This document shows, one piece after another, positions 27,072 to 35,127 of a DNA stretch of 64,000 nt. Source of the DNA: Devosia sp. (GTDB lineage Bacteria > Pseudomonadota > Alphaproteobacteria > Rhizobiales > Devosiaceae); assembly GCF_017307495.1 (NCBI RefSeq), contig NZ_JAFKHE010000030.1:24973-88972 (forward strand), written 5' to 3'. The position numbers were made by a program, and so were the translations under genes. The stretch's first letter is position 1. Every line of letters begins with the position of its first letter. The notes under the pieces were generated by a model. The model worked only from the letters and a program-made list of their open reading frames with translations, had not been told where the DNA came from and did not search any database.

Positions 27072-27551
27072 ATGCTGAGACTGATACTTGTCCGACACGC
27101 CAAATCGTCCTGGTCGGACCCTGGCCTCCCGGATTTCGACCGGCCGCTGGCACCGCGCGGTCGGCGCGCGGCCGCATGGCTTGGCGAGGCCCTGCACCGG
27201 CGCCACCTCGTCCCCTCGCTCATCCTCTGTTCACCCGCGGTACGGACCCGGGAGACACTGGTATTGTCCGGGATGAAGGGGGAGGTCCGTTTCGAGCCGG
27301 CGCTCTACGAGGACCGCGATCGTGACTATCTCGAAATCTTGGGAAACCTGGACGGCGCGGCGTCGCCACTGGCCCTCGTCGGCCACAATTCAGCGATGGC
27401 GGTGACGACCGCGCGACTTACCGGCGGCGCGGCAGTCGGGGAGTTCTCCACGGCGGCCTTCGCGGTCATCGACGTTCCGGCGGAACGCTGGCAAGAGCTG
27501 CGTGCCGGGCAGGGGACGCTCGTCGAGTACTGCGTCCCCCCGAAGGAGTAG
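27072..27551 (+). CDS. SixA-like histidine phosphatase
   Basis: 159 residues from ATG at 27072, with GGAG about 8 bases upstream. The histidine phosphatase motif reads LILVRHAKSSW near the N-terminus, with a second Arg in VRTRETL and the second His in LVGHNSAM. SixA-type proteins dephosphorylate phosphohistidine on HPt or PTS proteins; the actual target here is not known. No signal peptide, so cytoplasmic. Converges with the BA14K gene 32 bases downstream. Confidence 0.9.
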   Translation: MLRLILVRHAKSSWSDPGLPDFDRPLAPRGRRAAAWLGEALHRRHLVPSLILCSPAVRTRETLVLSGMKGEVRFEPALYEDRDRDYLEILGNLDGAASPLALVGHNSAMAVTTARLTGGAAVGEFSTAAFAVIDVPAERWQELRAGQGTLVEYCVPPKE

Positions 27552-27583
27552 CGCGTCAGCCAGCGTCGCCCTGGGGTGACGTG

Positions 27584-28018
27584 TCAGAGCATGCAGCGGT
27601 GGCGCATGCCGTCGTAGCCGACATACATGTCGGTCTCGGCGTTGTACGACCGGTAGTGGGCCTCGCAGGCGGCGACATGGCTGTCGTAGCTGCTGTTGCC
27701 GCCGGAGTAGCCGCTATCGCGATTCATGCCCGAGAAGATCGCGGCGCCGATGGCAAAGCCGAACAGGCCAGCGGCCACGGAGCCGAGATTTGACCGGTTC
27801 CACAGGTACCAGTTGCGATAGTCGTTCTTGCCCCAGTGGTCGCGGTTGTGCTTCCAGTCATCGCAGCCCTTCCAGTTCGGATGGGCCATGCACTGCTGCG
27901 ACACATAGCTCTGCTGCTGGCCTATACTGATGGAAACGCTGGCGGCATTCGCGGGTGCGGGGATGGTCATCAAGCCGGCGAGCATTGTCGCGACGGCGGC
28001 TGAAGCGATTTTGCGCAT
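27584..28018 (-). CDS. BA14K-family secreted protein
   Basis: 144 residues: signal peptide (about 1-25, ends APANA), a charged Trp/Asn/Asp-rich middle (MAHPNWKGCDDWKHNRDHWG), a hydrophobic glycine-rich segment (about 78-95), then the BA14K motif HVAACEAHYRSYNAETDMYV ending GMRHRC. BA14K is an immunoreactive, lectin-like protein first described in Brucella and confined to Rhizobiales, so this is good taxonomic evidence. Located at the cell surface or periplasm. Divergent from the riboswitch/glyA unit. Confidence 0.9.
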   Translation of the reverse strand: MRKIASAAVATMLAGLMTIPAPANAASVSISIGQQQSYVSQQCMAHPNWKGCDDWKHNRDHWGKNDYRNWYLWNRSNLGSVAAGLFGFAIGAAIFSGMNRDSGYSGGNSSYDSHVAACEAHYRSYNAETDMYVGYDGMRHRCML

Positions 28019-28366
28019 GGTGGGAACTCCGGGTATTCTTGCGGGTTGACGCTAACCAACTAAAACGCGCGCTGCGGCCGATGGTTGCGGTCGACGCCGG
28101 TGGCGAGGGCTTTTCTCTGTCGGCCGAGTCTGCGATAAGTCTCGGGTTCGCGCGACTGGCGAGAAGAGATGGGCCACCATCGGGGAACGCGAACGTGAGA
28201 CCGCCGCTCGCCTGGGCACCCTCCGAAACCGCACGGGAGCCCGCATGACCCCATCAAGCTTTGCCACCACCCCCGGGGCTGTCGCCAGCCTTGGATTCAA
28301 CTCGGCCGCCGTGCTACAGGCGGGCAAGCCGAAACGCCCTCATTCTTGCTGCCCCGGGAGACGCTC
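28019..28366. other. 348-base divergent region between BA14K and glyA
   Basis: Holds the ZTP-type aptamer at 28143-28220. Upstream of it is a TTGACG box (28046) without a clear -10 partner. The 28221-28366 part is G+C-rich and presumably the expression platform. No protein-coding gene is supported on either strand. Confidence 0.5.
28143..28220 (+). promoter_or_regulatory. ZTP (pfl-type) riboswitch upstream of glyA
   Basis: The conserved blocks of the pfl/ZTP aptamer appear in order: GGGTTCGCGCGACTGGCG, then CCACCATCGGGGAACGC, then CCGCTCGCCTGGGCA. This class senses ZMP/ZTP, a signal of 10-formyl-tetrahydrofolate shortage, and controls folate and purine genes including glyA. The aptamer ends about 147 bases before the glyA ATG, which leaves room for an expression platform; I could not identify a terminator or sequestering hairpin there with certainty. 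Recognised by eye, not by covariance model. Confidence 0.75.
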
Positions 28367-29671
28367 ATGAGCGCCGTCGCGAACCTTCCGCTCTTTCCCC
28401 GCTTCTTCTCCAACACCCTCGCCGAGACCGATCCCGAGATCGCCGAGGCCATCAAGCTCGAACTCGGTCGCCAGCAGCATGAGATCGAGCTGATCGCGTC
28501 GGAGAACATCGTGTCGAAGGCCGTGCTCGAGGCGCAGGGCTCGATCATGACCAACAAGTATGCCGAGGGCTATCCGGGCAAGCGCTACTACGGCGGTTGC
28601 CAGTACGTGGATATCGCCGAGAACCTCGCCATCGAACGCGCCAAGGAACTGTTCGGGGCCGGCTTCGCCAACGTGCAGCCCAACTCCGGCTCGCAGATGA
28701 ACCAGGCCGTGTTCCTCGCCCTGCTCGAGCCGGGCGACACTTTCATGGGGCTCGATCTCAACTCCGGCGGCCACCTGACCCACGGTTCGCCGGTCAACAT
28801 GAGCGGCAAGTGGTTCAAGGTCGTGTCCTACGGCGTGCGCCAGGACGACCACCTGCTCGACATGGACGACGTTGCGGCCAAGGCGCGAGAGCACAAGCCC
28901 AAGCTTATCCTTGCCGGTGGAACCGCCTATTCCCGCGTCTGGGACTGGAAGCGCTTCCGCGAGATTGCCGATGAAGTCGGCGCCTATCTGATGGTCGACA
29001 TGGCCCATATCGCCGGCCTCGTCGCCGGTGGCGTGCACCCCTCGCCGGTTCCGCATGCCCACGTGGTGACCACCACTACGCACAAGAGCCTGCGCGGCCC
29101 GCGCGGCGGCATGATCCTCACCAATGACGAGGCCATCGCCAAGAAGATCAACTCGGCCGTCTTCCCAGGCCTGCAGGGCGGACCGCTGATGCACGTCATC
29201 GCCGCCAAGGCGGTGGCACTGAAGGAAGCGTTGCAGCCCGAGTTCAAGGCCTACGCCCAGCAGGTGGTTGCCAATGCCCGCACGCTGGCCGCGACCCTGG
29301 TCGAGAACGGCCTCGACGTGGTGTCGGGCGGCACTGACAACCACCTGATGCTGGTCGACCTGCGCAAGAAGAACGCCACCGGCAAGCGTGCCGAAGCGGG
29401 GCTCGGGCGCGCCTACATCACCTGCAACAAGAACGGCATCCCGTTCGATCCGGAAAAGCCGTTCGTCACCTCGGGCATCCGCCTCGGCACGCCCGCCGGC
29501 ACCACGCGCGGCTTCGGCGAAGCCGAGTTTCGTGAGATCGGCCAGTTGATCGTCGAGGTGCTGGACGGGCTGCGCGAAGCCAACTCCGACGATGGTAACG
29601 CCGCCGTCGAGGCCGCAGTGCGCGACAAGGTCAAGGCACTCACCACGCGCTTCCCGATCTACGCCGACTGA
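28367..29671 (+). CDS. glyA: serine hydroxymethyltransferase
   Basis: 434 residues from ATG at 28367 with CGGGAG 6 bases upstream; a CTG/TTG-like extension is ignored. PLP enzyme converting serine and tetrahydrofolate to glycine and 5,10-methylene-THF, the main one-carbon source. Landmarks: IELIASENIVS, YAEGYPGKRYYGG, and the PLP-lysine motif VVTTTTHKSLRGPRGG. Length is normal. Preceded by a ZTP-type riboswitch, which fits its folate role; followed by nrdR. Confidence 0.98.
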   Translation: MSAVANLPLFPRFFSNTLAETDPEIAEAIKLELGRQQHEIELIASENIVSKAVLEAQGSIMTNKYAEGYPGKRYYGGCQYVDIAENLAIERAKELFGAGFANVQPNSGSQMNQAVFLALLEPGDTFMGLDLNSGGHLTHGSPVNMSGKWFKVVSYGVRQDDHLLDMDDVAAKAREHKPKLILAGGTAYSRVWDWKRFREIADEVGAYLMVDMAHIAGLVAGGVHPSPVPHAHVVTTTTHKSLRGPRGGMILTNDEAIAKKINSAVFPGLQGGPLMHVIAAKAVALKEALQPEFKAYAQQVVANARTLAATLVENGLDVVSGGTDNHLMLVDLRKKNATGKRAEAGLGRAYITCNKNGIPFDPEKPFVTSGIRLGTPAGTTRGFGEAEFREIGQLIVEVLDGLREANSDDGNAAVEAAVRDKVKALTTRFPIYAD

Positions 29672-29706
29672 ATGCCGTGCGTGCCCTCGATGCGGCGGCC
29701 CCTCGC

Positions 29707-29805
29707 CTCCCTCCCCCTTGAGGGGAGGGATCGAGGGAGGGGGTGGGCCGACGATCACCAATGGCCCCCGACCTCCAGCCCTTCTCCCTACGGGGGAGGG
29801 GAGCT
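29707..29805. repeat. palindromic repeat between glyA and nrdR (family copy 3)
   Basis: A hairpin of TCCCTCCCC pairing with GGGGAGGGA around a CTTG loop, then a further GAGGGAGGGGGTGGG, and a second imperfect copy CTTCTCCCTACGGGGGAGGG. It is a degenerate member of the C/T-rich palindrome family seen at 18004. Transcription of the glyA-nrdR unit must pass through it. Confidence 0.65.
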
Positions 29806-29829
29806 CAACCCACGGACAAGGATACGCTG

Positions 29830-30309
29830 ATGCGCTGTCCCTATTGCGGAAACGACGACACGCAGGTCAAGGACAGCCGGCCGACCGAGGACTCCAACTC
29901 GATCCGCCGCCGCCGCATCTGTCCCAGTTGCGGCGGCCGCTTCACGACCTTCGAGCGCGTGCAGTTGCGCGAGCTGATGGTGGTCAAGAAATCCGGGCGG
30001 CGCGTGCCGTTCGACCGCGACAAGCTGGCCCGTTCCGTCAACACTGCGCTGCGTAAGCGCGATGTCGAGCCCGAGCGGGTCGAGCGGATGATCTCGGGCG
30101 TGGTGCGCCAGCTCGAGAGCCTTGGCGACGGGGAAATCACATCCGACCAGATCGGCGAGATCGTGATGGAGGGCCTTAAGGGTCTCGACGACGTCGCCTT
30201 CGTCCGCTTCGCATCGGTCTACAAGAACTTCTCGGCGGCCGACGACTTCCGCTCCTTCCTCACCGAACTTGACGACGACGATCGCCGCAAACCCAACCGC
30301 GACGATTGA
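29830..30309 (+). CDS. nrdR: transcriptional repressor NrdR
   Basis: 159 residues from ATG at 29830 (AAGGA 8 bases upstream). Begins MRCPYCGNDDTQVKDSRP, with the zinc ribbon CPYC ... CPSCGGRFTTFERV, followed by the ATP-cone domain (about 49-139, MVVKKSGRRVPFDRDKL). NrdR represses ribonucleotide reductase genes in response to (d)ATP. glyA-nrdR is a conserved pair. In most relatives ribD/ribE/ribH stand between nrdR and nusB; here they do not. Confidence 0.96.
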   Translation: MRCPYCGNDDTQVKDSRPTEDSNSIRRRRICPSCGGRFTTFERVQLRELMVVKKSGRRVPFDRDKLARSVNTALRKRDVEPERVERMISGVVRQLESLGDGEITSDQIGEIVMEGLKGLDDVAFVRFASVYKNFSAADDFRSFLTELDDDDRRKPNRDD

Positions 30310-30382
30310 GTTTGCCGCCCGCCCGAGTAGGGCGTATTGCGTGGCAGAAGTTCATAGCCTTACCCCAGACTTTCCAGCGAAC

Positions 30383-30883
30383 ATGGCCGAGCCAAAACCA
30401 AGAGATCCAGCGCAGCCTCGTGCCGCCAACCAGCGTGGCGCCGCCCGCCTAGCCGCCGTGCAGGCCCTCTACCAGATGGACGTCGGCCGCCAGACGCTGG
30501 AGGACACGCTGTCCCAGTTCAGCGCCATCCATGTCGGGCGCGAGATCGAGGGCGAGGAATACCTGCCGGCCGATGCCGACTTCTTCCGCCAGATCGTCAC
30601 CGGCGTGATCAAGGGTCAGTTGCAGATCGATCCTGCTGTCGACAGTGCCCTGGTTGATAGTTGGCCCATGGGGCGTATTGACGCGACGCTCCGCGCAATA
30701 TTGCGTGCCGCTACATTTGAACTTCTGAAGCGCAGGGACATTCCGTCGCGAGTCGTTATTACGGAGTACGTCGACGTTGCCAAGGCGTTCTACGAGGATG
30801 AGGCGCCCAGGATGGTCAACGCAGTATTGGACCAGGTGGCCAAGACCGCCGGCCGCGACAACGATCCGGTGAAGACGAGGTAA
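30383..30883 (+). CDS. nusB: transcription antitermination factor NusB
   Basis: 166 residues from ATG at 30383; a GTG 14 codons upstream is possible and no start has a strong ribosome-binding site. All-helical NusB fold: GAARLAAVQALYQMDVG at the start and ILRAATFELLKRRDIPSRVV plus EYVDVAKAFYEDEAPRMVNAVLDQ (family signature) later. Forms the boxA-binding complex with S10 for rRNA antitermination. Third-position composition drops briefly near 30640-30780 (TTGATAG, ATATTG), but the protein is intact. Confidence 0.95.
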   Translation: MAEPKPRDPAQPRAANQRGAARLAAVQALYQMDVGRQTLEDTLSQFSAIHVGREIEGEEYLPADADFFRQIVTGVIKGQLQIDPAVDSALVDSWPMGRIDATLRAILRAATFELLKRRDIPSRVVITEYVDVAKAFYEDEAPRMVNAVLDQVAKTAGRDNDPVKTR

Positions 30884-30888
30884 GGGCG

Positions 30889-32103
30889 ATGGACGGACGG
30901 CCGGACGCAATAGGTTCTCCCGTCCGCAATATCGGCCTGCTCGCGCTGGCCCAGGCCACGATGGGCTCGAACCAGGCGATCCTGACGTCGGTCGCCTCGC
31001 TGACTGCCGCCGGCATGGTGGCCGACAAGGCCTTTGCCACCGTCCCCGTCACCCTGATGATCATCGGCACCGCGCTCGCGACCGGCCCTGCCGCCTGGCT
31101 GATCCACTCCTGGGGGCGGCGCAACGGCCTGGTCTTTGGCGCGGCAGTTGCGATTCCGGCCGCGCTGGTTGCGGCTTTCGCGGCCTGGCTGGGCTGGTTC
31201 CCGCTGTTCTGCGTGGCGTTGGCCGCGCTCGGGGCGCCCGCCGCCTTCGCTAACCAGTACCGTTTTGCCGCCGCCGACAGCGTCCCACCGGCGCTGAAAT
31301 CGCGGGCGATTTCATGGGTTTTGTTCGGCGGTGTGGTCGCTGGCTTCCTGGGCCCGCAGATCAGCGCGCACACCAAGGACTGGATCGCCGGGCACGACTT
31401 CACCGCGACCTATGTCGTCATGGCGGTGCTGGCGGTCATCTCGATCTTTGTGCTCATGCAGACGCGCCTTGCCCCCACCGTCCGGAGCGCCGAGGACCGG
31501 AAGGCTGGGCGGTCGCTCGGTGTTCTGTTGCGCGATCGGGCCGTGTGGGTGCCGATGGTGGTGGCTGCTGCGGCGTATTCGCTGATGGTCCTGGTGATGG
31601 TCGCGGCGCCACTCGCGATGGTCTACGTGTGCGGACACACCACCGAGGAGGCGGCCTTCGCGATCCAGTGGCATATCGTGGCGATGTTTGCCCCCAGCTT
31701 CATCACCGGAGCGGTGATTGCGCGGCTGGGCGCGCCGATTACGGCGGCGCTCGGCCTGCTGGCGATTCTCGCCGCGGCGGGGGTGAACCTGAACGGCATC
31801 AGCACGCTGCACTTCGATATTGCGCTGATTCTTCTGGGGGTTGGCTGGAACTTCGGATTCATCGCTGCAACCGCCATGCTGGCCAGCGCCTACCGCCCGG
31901 AAGAGGCGGCGCGGGTGCAGGGGTTGAACGAGCAGGTGGTGTTCGGGGTGATGGCGATTGCCTCCATCGCCTCGGGCGTGCTGCTGCAGGTGGTAGGCTG
32001 GCAGACGCTCAACCTGCTGGCGATCGTGGTCGCCACGGCGGCTATCCTTGCCCTCGCCTGGGGTGCGCTTACGCCGAACAGGGCAGCAGGGCTGACCGGC
32101 TGA
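30889..32103 (+). CDS. major facilitator superfamily transporter
   Basis: 404 residues, 12 hydrophobic segments, starting 5 bases after nusB with GTAAGGGCG upstream. The central loop lies around residue 200 (RLAPTVRSAEDRKAGRSLG). The MFS motif A loop between helices 2 and 3 is only weakly kept (LIHSWGRRNG). Residues such as ALGAPAAFANQYRFAAADS and the C-terminal GLNEQVVFGVMAIAS suggest the proteobacterial 'MFS drug/sugar permease-like' group. Inner membrane. Substrate cannot be assigned. Converges with bamE. Confidence 0.88.
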   Translation: MDGRPDAIGSPVRNIGLLALAQATMGSNQAILTSVASLTAAGMVADKAFATVPVTLMIIGTALATGPAAWLIHSWGRRNGLVFGAAVAIPAALVAAFAAWLGWFPLFCVALAALGAPAAFANQYRFAAADSVPPALKSRAISWVLFGGVVAGFLGPQISAHTKDWIAGHDFTATYVVMAVLAVISIFVLMQTRLAPTVRSAEDRKAGRSLGVLLRDRAVWVPMVVAAAAYSLMVLVMVAAPLAMVYVCGHTTEEAAFAIQWHIVAMFAPSFITGAVIARLGAPITAALGLLAILAAAGVNLNGISTLHFDIALILLGVGWNFGFIAATAMLASAYRPEEAARVQGLNEQVVFGVMAIASIASGVLLQVVGWQTLNLLAIVVATAAILALAWGALTPNRAAGLTG

Positions 32104-32152
32104 ACCGGACTTACTGAACGGTCGATCAACCGAAGTCTGAACGCCTTCGGCG

Positions 32153-32602
32153 TCAGATCGAGCTGATGATCGACTCGAGGAAGGTGCGGTCCTGGCCGTA
32201 GGACGGGGTGCGGCGGCTGTCGATAGTGAAGGACTTGCCGTCCTTGACGCCAAGGCGCTCGGTATCGACGACCTTCCCCTTCTTGTCGAAGTAGATGACC
32301 AGAAGGGTGCGCTCCTTGCTCAGCTGCATGCCGAACGCCGTCTGCTGCACCTTCTCGCCGATGTAATACCAGGCGTTCTCGGTCGTGAAGCTGTTGGTGA
32401 CCTGCGGCGAGCCGAGCACCGCGGTGACGAGCTGGGCGCTCTGGCCGACGCGAATCTGCGCCACCGCGTCTTCCGAGATCTCGTAGCCGCGCTGGCGATT
32501 CTGCGTGAGGCTCATGCCGCTCGAGCAGGCCGACAGCGTCAGGCCGACGAGGACGGCGGCGGTGATCGGGAACAGGCGGCGAGTGGCGGTGCGCAGAGGC
32601 AT
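32153..32602 (-). CDS. bamE: outer-membrane protein assembly factor BamE
   Basis: 149 residues. A lipoprotein signal (TLSAC, Cys about 26) and an SmpA/OmlA (BamE) domain: GYEISEDAVAQIRVGQSAQL then VTAVLGSPQVTNSFTTENAW. Helps the BAM complex insert outer-membrane beta-barrels. Diverges from the next gene, a bc1 chaperone, the common alphaproteobacterial order. Confidence 0.92.
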   Translation of the reverse strand: MPLRTATRRLFPITAAVLVGLTLSACSSGMSLTQNRQRGYEISEDAVAQIRVGQSAQLVTAVLGSPQVTNSFTTENAWYYIGEKVQQTAFGMQLSKERTLLVIYFDKKGKVVDTERLGVKDGKSFTIDSRRTPSYGQDRTFLESIISSI

Positions 32603-32762
32603 CAGTTTGACTTTCCCGATCGCTGTCTACTATTAGCTCGGCTTCGGCCGGGCGGGCACTGTTTAGCTGTCAATGGCGCCCGATGGCAAGCTGGCAAGGT
32701 CACCGACCAGAACCCGTTCCCACCGGCAGAAGTTTCTACCGCGCCTTGGCGGAGTACCACTG

Positions 32763-33290
32763 ATGATATTAAACTTGTTCAGGAAAAACACTGCCTCGGA
32801 CGCCGTGTACGCGGTCTATCGAGCCATTGTGGCGCAATCCCGGCAGCCTGTGTTCTATGCCGACTGGGGCGTTCCGGACACGGTGACGGGCCGCTTCGAC
32901 ATGATCTCGTTGCACATGTCGCTCGTCTTCCGCCGCCTGCGCGCCGAGAAACAGGCGGGAGCGGAATTCAGCCAGGCGCTTTTTGACCTGTTCTTCAAGG
33001 ACATGGACCGCTCCCTTCGCGAGATGGGGGCAGGGGATCTCAGCGTGCCCAAGAAGGTCCGCAAGATGACAGAGCTGTTCTATGCGCTGATGACCGGCAT
33101 CAACGAGGCCATCGATCGCGGCGACCATGCGGGCGTTGCAGCGGTGTTGCGCCGCAACGTGCTGGCCGATGCGGATGCGAGCCATGCCGACAGGATCGCG
33201 GCCTACCTGTTCGCCCAGGCCGACTCGCTGGCCCCGCAGTCGCTCGAGTCGATCGCCAGCGGCCGCATCGAGATGGCGGTCGCCGCATGA
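32763..33290 (+). CDS. ubiquinol-cytochrome c chaperone (CBP3/UPF0174 family)
   Basis: 175 residues from ATG at 32763. Homologous in style to yeast Cbp3, a chaperone for cytochrome b synthesis and bc1 assembly: VYAVYRAIVAQSRQPVFYAD, GRFDMISLHMSLVFRRLR and FFKDMDRSLREMGAGDLSVP KKVRKM are family signatures. Cytoplasmic face of the inner membrane. Overlaps the next gene (ATGA), which is DUF177. Confidence 0.92.
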   Translation: MILNLFRKNTASDAVYAVYRAIVAQSRQPVFYADWGVPDTVTGRFDMISLHMSLVFRRLRAEKQAGAEFSQALFDLFFKDMDRSLREMGAGDLSVPKKVRKMTELFYALMTGINEAIDRGDHAGVAAVLRRNVLADADASHADRIAAYLFAQADSLAPQSLESIASGRIEMAVAA

Positions 33291-33832
33291 CCAGCGCGCC
33301 GAAAATCGCCGATGCCGGTATCCGGCTCGATTCGATGCCGACCAACGGCCGTGACCTGACGCTCGACGTGAATGCGGAGGACCGGCTGGCGATCGCCGAC
33401 CAGCTCGGCGTCACGGCGGTGGAGAAGCTGCAGGTGCGCCTGCACGCAGTGCGCTTCCGCGGCGGAATCCGGGTGACGGGCCAGTTGCTCGCAACCACTG
33501 TCCAGCCCAGCGTGGTGTCGCTCGAGCCGGTGACGCAGGAGATCTCCGAGCCGATCGATCGCATTTTCCTGCCCGGCGGCGAGAAGGAATATGCCGGCCC
33601 GGCGGATGCCGAAATCTTCGTCGACCTTGAAGGCGATGACGTCCCCGACCATTTCGAGGGCAACGAAGCCGATATGTCGGCCCTGATCGTGGAAACGTTG
33701 TCGCTGGCGCTCGATCCCTATCCAAGGCGATCTGGTGAGAGCGTCGGCCAGTTCGGCGATGATGGCGATACCGAAAGCGACTTGCCTTTCGCCGGCCTCA
33801 AAGTGCTGAAGGATGCCGAGGACAAGGGGTAG
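33287..33832 (+). CDS. YceD/DUF177-family protein
   Basis: 181 residues, coupled by ATGA to the chaperone gene. DUF177 features: VEKLQVRLHAVRFRGGIRVT and the C-terminal VETLSLALDPYPR. Family members (YceD, Arabidopsis homologues) are linked to 23S rRNA maturation and usually precede rpmF or plsX. Here plsX follows after a 218-base spacer holding a TGTCATTCC-type repeat and no rpmF. Confidence 0.9.
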   Translation: MTSAPKIADAGIRLDSMPTNGRDLTLDVNAEDRLAIADQLGVTAVEKLQVRLHAVRFRGGIRVTGQLLATTVQPSVVSLEPVTQEISEPIDRIFLPGGEKEYAGPADAEIFVDLEGDDVPDHFEGNEADMSALIVETLSLALDPYPRRSGESVGQFGDDGDTESDLPFAGLKVLKDAEDKG

Positions 33833-33857
33833 TGGCCCGCGACCGCCTGAGACTTCC

Positions 33858-33937
33858 TGTCATTCCGGCGAAGGCCGGAATCCATCTGGCAGTTGGCGCA
33901 GGTGGTGAGACGGATCCCGGCTTTCACTAGGATGACA
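33858..33937. repeat. 80-base TGTCATTCCGG-type palindromic element
   Basis: Starts TGTCATTCCGGCGAAGGCCG and ends GGATCCCGGCTTTCACTAGG then ATGACA; the ends are imperfect inverted repeats (TGTCATTCCGG...CCGG / GGATGACA). This is the common alphaproteobacterial REP-like element whose full form would read GGATCCCGGCTTTCGCCGGGATGACA; the right arm here is decayed. Intergenic, between DUF177 and plsX. Confidence 0.75.
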
Positions 33938-34050
33938 TCGTGGGTGGAGGGCCATGATGCCCAAGCTTCTGACTAGTGGTGCCGCGTTGTCTGAGGTAAG
34001 CGTTTGATGACGAATTCATTCGTCCCCGTGAGGGGACGCCGGACCGGGCG

Positions 34051-35127
34051 ATGAGCGAATCCATCCGTATTTCCGTGGACGCCATGGGCGGCGACAAGGG
34101 ACCGCGCGTCGCGGTCGAGGGCGCCTACCTGTTCTGGCGGGAGCGCAAGAACACGACCTACATCTTCCATGGGCGCGAGTCCGAACTGGCCCCGCTGGTG
34201 GCCGAGTTCCCCGAGCTCGGCAAGGTCTCGCGCATCGTCCACTGCGACAACGTCATCTCGATGGAGGAAAAGCCCAGCCAGGCCCTGCGCAAGGGCCGCG
34301 GCAATTCATCGATGTGGGCGGCCGTGCAGTCGGTGAGGGACGGCGAGGCCGACGTGGCCATCTCGGGTGGCAATACCGGGGCCCTGATGGCCATGTCGAC
34401 CATGTGCCTGCGACCCATCGAAGGCATCTCCCGTCCGGCGATCGCGGCGATCTGGCCCACGCTGCGGACCGATATCATCGTGCTCGACGTCGGCGCGACA
34501 GTGGGCGGCGACGCCAAGCAACTGACCGATTTCTCGATCCTGGGCGCGGCGCTGGCGCGGGCCCTGTTCGACCAGGATCTGCCCACCGTGGGCCTGCTCA
34601 ATGTCGGCACCGAGGAAATGAAGGGCCACGACGAGGTCAAGGAAGCCGCGCGCATCCTTTCGGCGGCGAGCGGCGAGGGCTTCGTCTATCATGGCTTCGT
34701 CGAGGGCGACGACATCGGGAAGGGCACGGTGGATGTCGTCGTGACCGAAGGTTTTGCCGGCAACATCGCGCTCAAGACCGCCGAGGGCACGGCCCGGCAG
34801 GTCGGCACCTACATCCGCAATGCGCTGAAGGCGGACATCATTTCGATGATCGGCGCGGCGATCGCTGGCCAGGCCCTTGAGGCGCTGAAGCGCAAGCTCG
34901 ACCCGCGCAACATCAACGGCGGCGTCTTCCTGGGCCTCAACGGCGTCGTCATCAAGTCGCACGGCGGCACCGACGAGATCGGCTTCAAGGGCGCGCTGGG
35001 CCTTGCCTACGAGATGGCGCGCAACCGGGTGATGGACAAGATCGCCGAGGGCCTGCGCCGTTTCCCCACACTCAACGCGGCGCCGGCACCGGCGGCTGCT
35101 CCCGAACCCGAGGCCAAACCCGCGTGA
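34051..35127 (+). CDS. plsX: phosphate acyltransferase PlsX
   Basis: 358 residues. Makes acyl-phosphate from acyl-ACP for phosphatidic acid synthesis by PlsY. ISVDAMGGDKGPRVAVEGA at the start, then AISGGNTGALMAMSTM, and GFAGNIALKTAEGTA are hallmark sequences. Ala/Pro-rich C-terminal tail. Stop overlaps fabH start (GTGA). The intergenic DNA upstream carries a repeat and little recognisable promoter. Confidence 0.96.
   Translation: MSESIRISVDAMGGDKGPRVAVEGAYLFWRERKNTTYIFHGRESELAPLVAEFPELGKVSRIVHCDNVISMEEKPSQALRKGRGNSSMWAAVQSVRDGEADVAISGGNTGALMAMSTMCLRPIEGISRPAIAAIWPTLRTDIIVLDVGATVGGDAKQLTDFSILGAALARALFDQDLPTVGLLNVGTEEMKGHDEVKEAARILSAASGEGFVYHGFVEGDDIGKGTVDVVVTEGFAGNIALKTAEGTARQVGTYIRNALKADIISMIGAAIAGQALEALKRKLDPRNINGGVFLGLNGVVIKSHGGTDEIGFKGALGLAYEMARNRVMDKIAEGLRRFPTLNAAPAPAAAPEPEAKPA

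Noticed and set aside
28340..29761. A 473-residue open frame antisense to glyA
   Set aside because: Shadow of a strongly conserved gene; no start signal.
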